Shown piece by piece: positions 1 through 5,854 of a stretch of 7,895 nt of DNA. This DNA comes from Acidobacteriaceae bacterium. GTDB taxonomy: Bacteria; Acidobacteriota; Terriglobia; Terriglobales; Acidobacteriaceae. The DNA is taken from the NCBI GenBank assembly GCA_030040115.1, contig JASHUH010000470.1, positions 1 through 7,895 of the forward strand. Reading direction: 5' to 3'. Position numbers and translations under genes: made by a program. The notes under the pieces are model-generated. The model was not told the DNA's origin. It saw only the letters and a program-made list of their open reading frames with translations, and did no database searches. Each line of letters begins with the position of its first letter. The first letter of the stretch is position 1.

Positions 1-63
1 AAGCAAAGCCGCCACAAACGCAACCCGCCCTCAAACCGCTGAACCCTCCCCACCCGAACGCGC

Positions 64-116
64 TTCGGGGGAGAAAAGGCTCTTCCGCTACGCTCCAGAG
101 CCTTTTCTCCCCCGAA
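64..116. repeat. Perfect 20-bp-arm inverted repeat (stem-loop element A)
   Basis: The arms at 64-83 and 97-116 are exact reverse complements, separated by a 13-base loop (84-96, TCCGCTACGCTCC). Neither side carries a T-run, so this is not a canonical intrinsic terminator, although a stem this strong could still end or protect transcripts. In window frame 1 a Lys/Arg-rich reading ends with TGA at 40-42, which could be the tail of a preceding plus-strand gene, but this is too short to call. The loop resembles that of the stem-loop at 2020-2070, so both may belong to one family of dispersed palindromic elements. Confidence 0.85.
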
Positions 117-187
117 AATCCCTGCTTCATCGTTCCCTTTGCTGGCTCCCTTTTCCTCCGCCCTACTGGTTCCCTTTCATTTCGCCC

Positions 188-790
188 TTGACAAAGATGC
201 CTCAGCAAGATTTCGATCCCGAAACGTTACGTCCCGCTGAGTACATTCACGAGCCAGATCCCCGGAATGCGTTTATCGCGTGCACCGACCGAGCCACCGG
301 CATTTTTCGCCCGGTCAAGGCCAGCGATCTTCATAATGCGGTCTCTGCCTTCTCCCTCCATGCAGGCGTGCCGGAGGACATTAGGCAGCACTTCGAGACC
401 GTTAAAAATGTCTACCTTTACTCCTGGTTCATCTACCGCTTTCAACCCGTAGCAGAGCTTCAAAGTTTAGCATGTCTCGAATTTGCATTGCGCGAGCGAC
501 TCGCGAATGAGATCAGAGCGGGAAAGATCGACAGAAAAAGGGCTGGACTCTATGGCCTGATGAGGTACGCCATCGATAACCAGTTGATAAGCAACGAAGG
601 ATTTGCGTGTTGGGTTCAAGCCGGGGATCCGGACTGGGATCTTCTCGCATCGCTCCAGTTGGCATTGCCACAGATCAGAAATGATTTTGCGCACGGGACT
701 TATAGCCTTATGCCAAGTGCCCTGAGCATCATTGAGGTAGTCCACGAGATTATCAACCAACTCTTCGCTGTGCCTCGCAATCCCCATTGA
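188..790 (+). CDS. HEPN-like protein with R-N-x3-H motif (putative RNase-type fold)
   Basis: This 200-residue product matches no named family that I recognise. The N-terminal ~60 residues are Pro/Asp-rich. Residues ~75-195 read as a series of amphipathic helices ending in PQIRNDFAHG, where R164, N165 and H169 form the R-(N)-x3-H arrangement typical of HEPN-superfamily catalytic sites. By analogy it could be a metal-independent RNase acting in defence, toxin-antitoxin or RNA processing; that function is inferred. The start is uncertain: 188 is TTG and an ATG lies at 197, neither with a Shine-Dalgarno sequence. The frame stays open to the left window edge, through stem-loop A, so an upstream start outside the window is possible. 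It converges on the minus-strand frame ending at 801, leaving a 10-base gap. No signal peptide or membrane segment is visible. Confidence 0.72.
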   Translation: MTKMPQQDFDPETLRPAEYIHEPDPRNAFIACTDRATGIFRPVKASDLHNAVSAFSLHAGVPEDIRQHFETVKNVYLYSWFIYRFQPVAELQSLACLEFALRERLANEIRAGKIDRKRAGLYGLMRYAIDNQLISNEGFACWVQAGDPDWDLLASLQLALPQIRNDFAHGTYSLMPSALSIIEVVHEIINQLFAVPRNPH

Positions 791-800
791 TTTCGAAAGC

Positions 801-1052
801 TTACCTCGCCCTCGACACATCCGTATCATTCGGCGGTTCACGCTCTAGCTTTGTTCGGAAGACACCGGTAACAAAGGTGCCCTCACTGTCGGAATGTATC
901 TTGATCCCAATATCTGACGGCTCTATCTTTCGATCGCAGACGTTGACATAAAATTGTTTCATCGCTCGAAGTCTCTGAATCTCGTTGGAATCCGTGACCT
1001 CTAGGAATAGTGGTGCGACTTCGATCGGTGATATCCGGTCAAACATTATCAA
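801..1052 (-). CDS. Small hypothetical protein, or the severed C-terminal part of the HEPN gene upstream
   Basis: An 83-residue frame with a TTG start at 1052 and a better ATG at 1046, preceded by a modest GGTGG. The composition is protein-like (mixed charged and hydrophobic residues, for example the segment VTDSNEIQRLRAMKQFYVNV), but no family is recognised. The frame is in phase with the HEPN gene ending at 1176: from the TAG at 1176-1178 to this start there are 41 sense codons with no stop and protein-like content (for example DSQDQIWYCKGLF). The simplest readings are a separate small gene in an operon, or the C-terminal ~124 codons of a longer HEPN protein cut by a nonsense change. I cannot decide between these from sequence alone. 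Confidence 0.45.
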   Translation of the reverse strand: MIMFDRISPIEVAPLFLEVTDSNEIQRLRAMKQFYVNVCDRKIEPSDIGIKIHSDSEGTFVTGVFRTKLEREPPNDTDVSRAR

Positions 1053-1175
1053 TCCACCATCCGGTCGATTTCCAAGTTGTGTGAGGCAAACGTGGCGGCC
1101 GCTTGCAAAAAGACCTTTGCAATACCAAATCTGATCTTGACTATCTGTATAAAACGTCTTGGCATAGAACTTTGC

Positions 1176-2015
1176 CTAACGTCCTTTGCGCTTGTCGTCA
1201 AAGAGCCAGATGCAAGCGAGTGACCCAGCGATGTAGGAGGCCGCGTTAAACGAAACTACTGCCTCTTGAATCGTGCGTCTCAATTCTCGATATCTTATCT
1301 GCATATTTGGCATCTGTGTATCCAATTCCCTGACTGACTTTCCGAGCCAGTTCAGGTCTGGCGCAGCTTTCTGCAGATCGCCGAACAACTTATCCACGTT
1401 GTGTTGATATTTCTCCACAGCAATACCGGGAGAGATCCTGCGGAACGCAATTTTGAGCATCTTTTCGGCCGCTTCGTGTGCATGAAAGATTGCCATCTGT
1501 GCCGATTCAAGTTGCTTGAGCGACAAGGCTGCAAGCTTAAGGTCTTCGGAAGCTCTCCAAAACAGCTCACGGTCTTCGAAAGAAAGAATGTGGTCGTCGA
1601 TTCCGAGATTATACAGAGGGCCGAACGCCACCCATCCAGCAGCACCTCTATCAGCGATCTCCCGAAGCTCAGTTGGACTCAAACTCTTAGCAACATCCTC
1701 AGGAAGATCCTCGATCTGCTCTTCCAGGCGAACTGCCATGGATTCTTCCTGGAATTTCAAGCGAAACAAATACACGACGCTACGAATGATAACCGGGACT
1801 CTTGCGATGACACCATCCCACTCTGCCTGCTTGCCATGAGCTTCGATGAACCAACGGGTAATTGGTTCGAAGAGTTCAGTTCGGTTGTCGCGGTCGTATA
1901 TGGGGCCGTGTATCAGCTTAAAAGCCTCAAGTGGACGTAATTGGACCGGACAACCACACGCTGCCAGATTCTTGTCGATAACTTCCAGTCGACTCTCAAG
2001 AGGAATCTTGCTCAC
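1176..2015 (-). CDS. HEPN domain-containing protein
   Basis: A 279-residue protein of unknown overall family. The N-terminal half (1-150) is not recognised. Residues ~155-270 fit the classical HEPN domain of the nucleotidyltransferase-partner type: a first helix with HAHEAAEKMLK (178-188, matching the family's QAAEKALKA pattern), a following His in QHNVDKLF (205, as in the family's HDL segment), and IRYRE near 240-244, matching the family's RY signature before the last helix. Such domains occur in toxin-antitoxin pairs and in substrate-binding partners of nucleotidyltransferases, but no MNT-type partner is visible here. The start is GTG at 2015 with no Shine-Dalgarno sequence; the stem-loop at 2020-2070 occupies that position, and an in-frame TGA lies just upstream. 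The 5' end may therefore have been truncated by the palindromic element. The gene ends at a TAG after which the same frame remains open to 801. Confidence 0.75.
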   Translation of the reverse strand: MSKIPLESRLEVIDKNLAACGCPVQLRPLEAFKLIHGPIYDRDNRTELFEPITRWFIEAHGKQAEWDGVIARVPVIIRSVVYLFRLKFQEESMAVRLEEQIEDLPEDVAKSLSPTELREIADRGAAGWVAFGPLYNLGIDDHILSFEDRELFWRASEDLKLAALSLKQLESAQMAIFHAHEAAEKMLKIAFRRISPGIAVEKYQHNVDKLFGDLQKAAPDLNWLGKSVRELDTQMPNMQIRYRELRRTIQEAVVSFNAASYIAGSLACIWLFDDKRKGR

Positions 2016-2019
2016 GCAA

Positions 2020-2070
2020 CCCTGTCAAGGCAACCCTGACGGGCTCCGCTTCGTTCCGGCCTTGACAGGG
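2020..2070. repeat. Perfect 12-bp-arm inverted repeat (stem-loop element B)
   Basis: The arms CCCTGTCAAGGC (2020-2031) and GCCTTGACAGGG (2059-2070) are exact reverse complements with a 27-base loop. The loop contains CTCCGCTTCGTTCC, matching TTCCGCTACGCTCC in stem-loop A at 11 of 14 positions. It lies 4 bases upstream of the GTG start of the minus-strand HEPN gene, in the place of its ribosome binding site. It could be a mobile palindromic element or a 5'-UTR structure. Confidence 0.8.
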
Positions 2071-2119
2071 CTGCTCCCCGACCAGGAGATCTCCACCCGA
2101 GAAAGAAAAGCAGAAAAAT

Positions 2120-2524
2120 GTGGGGTATGATTTCATACACCGAATCGGACGAACAATGGGGTCAGGTCACATCCATGCCCAGGAAGACGCGCAGGCGGCG
2201 AAGGAAAAAGCTCGGCAGGTGGTGGCCAAGCTGCGCGAGATGCGGCTGGGCAAGGCCGCGGAGATCGTCGAGGCCGGCGTGGATGAGACGCTGAGCTATT
2301 ACAGTTTTCCGCCGGAGCACTGGCGGTGCATCCGCACCAACAATCCGCCGGAACGGCTCAACCGGGAGATACGGCGACGAACGCGCGTGGTGGGCGCTTT
2401 TCCTGACGGCCATTCGGCGCTGATGCTGGTGGCGGCTCGGTTGCGACATGTCGCCGCGACCAGGTGGGGAACGAAACGCTATCTGCAAATGAACAGGCTG
2501 GCCGAAGTCGGGGCCATCGCCTGA
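2120..2524 (+). pseudogene. IS256-family (Mutator-type) transposase, C-terminal fragment
   Basis: Recognisable transposase sequence starts at about 2171 (IHAQED) and runs to the natural stop TGA at 2522-2524, about 118 residues. It carries the conserved C-terminal block of IS256-family DDE transposases: FPPEHWRCIRTNNPPER, then the N-R-E-I-R-R-R-T-R-V-V-G-A-F-P-D-G segment, then ALMLVAARLRHVA and WGTKRYLQM. The glutamate in this TNNPPER region corresponds to the third catalytic acidic residue. The two upstream aspartates and roughly 280 residues of a full ~400-residue enzyme are absent, so it cannot transpose by itself. Codons before ~2171 are unrelated sequence fused in frame. The fragment looks more GC-rich than the HEPN genes to its left, as expected of acquired DNA. 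Confidence 0.93.
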
Positions 2525-2530
2525 GCCGCT

Positions 2531-2564
2531 TTTGCCACAGGCCCCCATGCGGGCCTGTGGCAAA
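2531..2564. repeat. 14-bp perfect stem-loop after the transposase fragment
   Basis: TTTGCCACAGGCCC (2531-2544) and GGGCCTGTGGCAAA (2551-2564) are exact reverse complements around a 6-base loop. It begins 6 bases past the transposase stop codon. No T-tract follows on the plus strand; on the minus strand the stem is followed by AGCGGC, also not T-rich. It may be a transcription-blocking or 3'-end structure carried by the insertion sequence. I cannot identify the terminal inverted repeat of the element itself. Confidence 0.75.
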
Positions 2565-2591
2565 CAACCTCAACCCAACAACCTTACTAAG

Positions 2592-2747
2592 TTACAAGGG
2601 CAAGATATCGGCGAGGTAATTGCGTACCGGGATGTTGAGGCGGCGACAGCTTTCGATCACCGAGACGATGGCGGCGATTCGCGGTCCGGCCTGCTCGCTC
2701 CCGATATGAATCCAGTTGCCTCTGCCGACTGCGATGACTCGCGGACG
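2592..2747 (-). pseudogene. IS66-family transposase (TnpC), C-terminal fragment
   Basis: The minus strand encodes about 52 residues ending at TAA (2592-2594). The segment IAVGRGNWIHIGSEQAG, followed by RIAAIVSVIESCRRL and YLADILPL, matches the typical C-terminal end of IS66-family TnpC proteins (RPvAvGRkNWlf.GS...aaai.SlietcrlngldpyaYLrdvL). The rest of the ~500-residue protein is missing: the frame is open only to a stop at 2772-2774, and the residues just before 2747 (GCRLVL-like region read from the other end) are not recognisably TnpC. No TnpA/TnpB genes or terminal repeats are present. It lies only 27 bases from the IS256-side stem-loop, on the opposite strand. Confidence 0.82.
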
Positions 2748-2774
2748 CGCCCCTTCAGCGCATCTCAGAACTCA

Positions 2775-3377
2775 CTCCTGTCGCTTGGGCGCAAAAGCAT
2801 CTACCGATAACACGGCATGCGTTCGTCTGACGCTTACGGTCAACGTGCATTCGGTGAACCGCATCATCTACTCCACCTTCAAGAGATTCAACCTGGAGTG
2901 GAAAACCTGCACCCTCCGGGTCTTTACACAAGTAGCCTGACTGGGGCGGGGTAGCGGATTCGACGCAGCGACGTTGAAGCACTTGCCGAGCGTCTTCGAG
3001 CAGGGATAAGGCGATGTTTGCATTTGCGACGGCGCCGCGGATCTATGTGCGACTGGGGCTACCGAAATACCCAGCTTCGTGCCCGTTTAAGTCCAACATG
3101 ACTCACTCGAATACTCCCTCCAGAGATCCATTGCGTAGGATTGCCGCAATAAGTTCCTCAAGCGTGACTTCAGAATCCGGCCCAAGAATGCATGATCCGA
3201 GGTCGCAGCAGCAGGTACCGGACTCAGGATTTGCTCAGATCTTTCCGAAGTCAGTTTGCAGCCGCGAGTTCAGCGATTCAGTCACTTATGCTAATTACCT
3301 CGAACCCCCCGATAGAGCTGCCAGATGCTGCGGCACATTCTACATCCTGCCGTCATCGCACCCGCCCGATTCGCCCA
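2775..3377. other. Intergenic remnant region without a supportable gene
   Basis: About 600 bases lie between the IS66 fragment and the amidohydrolase. Open frames exist but lack good starts, Shine-Dalgarno sequences or recognisable domains. On the minus strand 2755-3042 is open for 95 codons with no start at its head. A Cys-rich minus frame of about 43 codons ending at 3098 (with GTCCCDLGSCILG, then LEELIAAILRNG) is protein-like but has no start codon. These could be decayed gene ends stranded by the neighbouring insertion sequences. I see no RNA gene, CRISPR or clear terminator. Confidence 0.55.
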
Positions 3378-4151
3378 CTACAATGCCGGAACTCGCACAA
3401 AAGAAGACAAATTGAAGACTTCGATGGCCGTCCCACCGATCACCTGTGCGTAAACATCCGGCTCAAGATTGAGCGCCTTGTATTTGGCTAACTCAACAGG
3501 AACGTTGCTGGGCAAGTCGGCGCCCAGCATCACACGCTCGGGACCAATAGTCGAGATCATCCACCGAATATGCTCGCCGAGACACCAGGACGTCTCCAGA
3601 TAGAGGTTGCCGCATACAGACGCGGCTACTTGGGCTTCCGCTGAAAAAATACTCCATCCAGCGTGCGCGAGGATAATCTTCAGACCAGGATACTTGCGAG
3701 CCGCCGGGATGCACAGCGCTGGTAGCGCAAACGGAATACCCGGACCCGTGTGGACCATTACCGGAATCCCTAGATCGTGTCCAGTCGCAAACACGAGATC
3801 GCCGTCCTTGCTGAGTGGGTCCACACCGTGGCCGATCGTGTGCAGCTTTAAGCCGACGAAATCCAAGTCTTTGACACAGCGCTCCACCTCGCGCCGGTAG
3901 GCGTCGTGATCGCCATGAGGACTCAGACTCACCATCCCGAAGAACCGGCCCGGGTGCTTCGCACACATCTCCGCAATGCGGTCGTGGACCTTGGCCGCCT
4001 CCTTGGCCCCCGGATACGGCTGTACAATGGTGGCGTCGATCCCGCTCTCTTCCATGCGAAAAACTAATTCTTCTTCTGTCGTGTTATTGTCAAAAACACA
4101 GCACCCTCCGAGATGCGCGTGCGCATCAACCACGTTCAGGGTTTTAGGCAT
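3378..4151 (-). CDS. Amidohydrolase family 2 (metal-dependent TIM-barrel) enzyme
   Basis: A 257-residue cytoplasmic protein of the amidohydrolase-2 / ACMSD-related superfamily, whose members hydrolyse or decarboxylate small organic acids, lactones and amides. Visible family features in order: VVDAHAHLGG with the HxH metal pair (H11, H13), GLKLH (K102, H104), VMVHTG (H134), ILAHAG (H163) and a late Asp in MLGADLPSN (D212). The closing GGTAIEVFNL corresponds to the family's usual GNAxRLF end. The start chosen is ATG 4151, with GGGGAGGG at 4156-4163; an in-frame GTG at 4181 with AGGAG ahead of it is an alternative adding 10 residues. It lies 158 bases downstream of the permease on the same strand, so it may act on the imported compound. 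The actual substrate cannot be told from sequence. Confidence 0.88.
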   Translation of the reverse strand: MPKTLNVVDAHAHLGGCCVFDNNTTEEELVFRMEESGIDATIVQPYPGAKEAAKVHDRIAEMCAKHPGRFFGMVSLSPHGDHDAYRREVERCVKDLDFVGLKLHTIGHGVDPLSKDGDLVFATGHDLGIPVMVHTGPGIPFALPALCIPAARKYPGLKIILAHAGWSIFSAEAQVAASVCGNLYLETSWCLGEHIRWMISTIGPERVMLGADLPSNVPVELAKYKALNLEPDVYAQVIGGTAIEVFNLSSFVRVPAL

Positions 4152-4155
4152 GAAT

Positions 4156-4163
4156 CCCTCCCC
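4156..4163 (-). promoter_or_regulatory. Ribosome binding site of the amidohydrolase
   Basis: On the minus strand GGGGAGGG precedes ATG 4151 by 4 bases (7 from its GGAG core). This strong Shine-Dalgarno sequence supports ATG 4151 over the GTG at 4181. Confidence 0.6.
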
Positions 4164-4309
4164 ATCATAAGCAGTCTCCACTACACAAGTCTCCTGGCCC
4201 GATTTCGTTGCAAGGTCGTCACAAAAGAGTCACACACTGTCTCATTCCTTCCAGGGCAGACCGGTTAACGAAACAGAATTGACCGAACGAAGCGCTGATC
4301 AGACGCCGC

Positions 4310-5644
4310 TCATGCTTGTGATGCTCCAACCGCCAATTCCTTGCCTATTAAAGCCGGTCGGAGGCCAACTCTTGCAAGAGTCAAATAAACTACAAATCCG
4401 ACCGCGAAGGAATACAACACCGCTGGATTGTCGGCCTGAACCCATGCGGCGGGCAGCCCAGGAATCTGCCGAGGTATACCCACAACAAAACCTAAGGCCC
4501 ATGAGAAATAGCCTGCCCAGTTAATCCCATGCCGCGGCCCCGACCAGCGCCTACCGGAGATGAGATAATCCGCAGCCATGGCGCCACATATGGGTCCAAA
4601 CGAAGCTCCGACGATTCCAAAAAAGCCGACCAGATCGCTGGCAGCGCCAGTAGCGGCCAATATGGCGCTTGCGGTAAGCGCAGCCAAGGCAGACACGTTG
4701 CGAGGCACTTTCGGCAGCATTGAGCCAAAGCTGTTCGACGCAATGAATGCGCAGAAACAAGTAGGCACAACGGACGCAGCCGCGAAAAGAAAGAACATAA
4801 TAGGCGCCAACGCGCCTATACTGGAGATCGCGGCGCTGTACTCATAGTTCATCGATCCGCCGCGTCCGATGTAACCTGCCACAGAAGCAATAGCAAGTCC
4901 ACCCGCAACCAGAGCGCCACCGATAATGCCCAAAACTCCGCCCAGGACAATGTCTTTCCTATTGCGATTGTTCATCCCAAAATCAGCTCCCGCCGCGCCC
5001 GCGGTAGCAAAGTAGCCTATTACAATCGTAATTACATTTAGAAATCCTAAAACCGAGTCCTTGTGTGGCGCGCTGTAGTGCGAAATCCCTCCTTTGTTGA
5101 ACCAGAACACAATGAGGATCATAATCAAGGGAACCCAGTTTACAAACTTTGCCGCTTTCCCAACATGGTGAATGCCTTTGATACCCACCCAACCCAAGCC
5201 GTAGACCCATGGCACGACAACAAGGGAGAAGAGGAGTTGTGAGCTTTGGTGCAATCCTTTCATGATAAAGGTTGCGGAGACGGAGCCGATCACTGCAATC
5301 CAGCCGACTTGCAAAATTCCCATCAGCAAGCCAGGCATCAAATAGCCACCCGTTGTTCCAAACGTGGATGCGCCCACAACGTAAAGAGTTTGGCCTGTCT
5401 GCATGCCGAGCATTGCAGGGACGTAGAAGTAGAGAGCAAAACAGAGGAAACCCGCCAGCAATAGCCCCCACAAACAGGCGCCAACGCTCAACTGGCCGAT
5501 CGTAGGTCCAGCCAAATCCAAATAGAACCCCACCCAAAGAAAGCCGCCGGCATAAACCGGGAATGTGTTTTTATACCATGGCACTCGGCTAGATGGCGGC
5601 ACAGGTATGGCGAGTTTCACATAACTCGGTGTACTACTCTCCAC
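4310..5644 (-). CDS. NCS1-family permease (nucleobase/cytosine/allantoin/hydantoin-type transporter)
   Basis: A 444-residue, strongly hydrophobic inner-membrane protein with about 12 membrane segments, the normal size for nucleobase:cation symporter-1 proteins such as CodB relatives. Family features: the N-terminal PWYKNTFPVYAGGFLWVGFY (22-41), the mid-protein AGADFGMNNRNRKD (218-231, equivalent to the conserved aDxxR...D loop), GASFGPICGAMAADYLISGR (346-365) and HGINWAGYFSWALGFVVG (372-389). Likely role: cation-coupled uptake of a purine, pyrimidine, hydantoin, allantoin or related small ring compound; the exact substrate is unknown. The start is GTG 5644 with GGAGG 8 bases upstream. It overlaps by 11 nt a tiny open frame ending at 5634, suggesting coupled translation. 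It precedes the amidohydrolase and follows two ThuA-like genes on the same strand. Confidence 0.88.
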   Translation of the reverse strand: MESSTPSYVKLAIPVPPSSRVPWYKNTFPVYAGGFLWVGFYLDLAGPTIGQLSVGACLWGLLLAGFLCFALYFYVPAMLGMQTGQTLYVVGASTFGTTGGYLMPGLLMGILQVGWIAVIGSVSATFIMKGLHQSSQLLFSLVVVPWVYGLGWVGIKGIHHVGKAAKFVNWVPLIMILIVFWFNKGGISHYSAPHKDSVLGFLNVITIVIGYFATAGAAGADFGMNNRNRKDIVLGGVLGIIGGALVAGGLAIASVAGYIGRGGSMNYEYSAAISSIGALAPIMFFLFAAASVVPTCFCAFIASNSFGSMLPKVPRNVSALAALTASAILAATGAASDLVGFFGIVGASFGPICGAMAADYLISGRRWSGPRHGINWAGYFSWALGFVVGIPRQIPGLPAAWVQADNPAVLYSFAVGFVVYLTLARVGLRPALIGKELAVGASQA

Positions 5645-5726
5645 TGGAGGCGCCTCCGAGCTGGTATTTCACTCCTACGCTCATGAATCCGGCTATTTGA
5701 ACCACCCCGCCGAGTTCAGACGGCAT
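5634..5726 (-). CDS. Tiny open frame overlapping the permease start (coupling ORF or gene remnant)
   Basis: Thirty codons from ATG 5726 (MPSELGGVVQIAGF, then MSVGVKYQLGGASSGE) to TAG. Its last 11 bases overlap the permease start, and it carries the permease Shine-Dalgarno sequence inside its coding frame. The frame stays open further upstream for about 15 codons. The end VGVKYQL resembles a closing beta-strand of outer-membrane proteins, but that is weak. It could be a translational-coupling leader, a remnant, or half of a frameshifted small gene with the frame at 5716-5793. Confidence 0.3.
   Translation of the reverse strand: MPSELGGVVQIAGFMSVGVKYQLGGASSGE
5646..5657 (-). promoter_or_regulatory. 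Palindromic ribosome binding site of the permease
   Basis: GGAGGCGCCTCC is a perfect 12-base palindrome whose minus-strand GGAGG (5653-5657) sits 8 bases from GTG 5644. The SD could pair with its own CTCC in a short hairpin, so initiation may depend on ribosomes arriving from the upstream tiny frame. The SD role is well supported; the masking is inferred. Confidence 0.55.
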
Positions 5727-5793
5727 CAAAGTGGCGAACTGAGAATTGAGCCATGGTTGCTTCCATTTTGGGCTGTTCTATCACGCTTTCCAT
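5716..5793 (-). CDS. Tiny open frame upstream of the permease
   Basis: Twenty-five codons from ATG 5793 (MESVIEQPKMEATMAQFS, then VRHFDAV) to TGA. It overlaps the next tiny frame (5634-5726) by 11 nt, and lies 61 bases after the stop of the ThuA-like gene. Only a weak purine stretch precedes it. A single-base shift near 5716-5726 would join both frames into one protein of roughly 55 residues, so a frameshifted small gene is a fair alternative to two leader peptides. No family is recognised. Confidence 0.3.
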   Translation of the reverse strand: MESVIEQPKMEATMAQFSVRHFDAV

Positions 5794-5854
5794 CGGAATG
5801 CTCTTTTCTTCAAATTCCTGACGCTGTTATAGACGAAAATCTCAACCCCGCTTC

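Noticed and set aside
64..116. Intrinsic terminator
   Set aside because: The stem is strong but no T-run follows on either strand, so only an inverted repeat is called.
2122..2141. Short palindrome GTATGA-TT-TCATAC with partial extension
   Set aside because: Arms of 6 bases can occur by chance, and no promoter or gene start nearby gives it a role as an operator.
64..2564. CRISPR array formed by the palindromic repeats
   Set aside because: The three stem-loops have different arm sequences and no regular spacing or spacers.
2716..2940. Plus-strand open frame of 74 codons and the overlapping 2532-2810 frame
   Set aside because: They run antisense across the IS66 transposase fragment, have no ribosome binding site and no recognisable protein character.
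4983..5537. Minus-strand open frame of 184 codons inside the permease
   Set aside because: It is an alternative frame of the permease, which has clear NCS1 motifs in the other frame.
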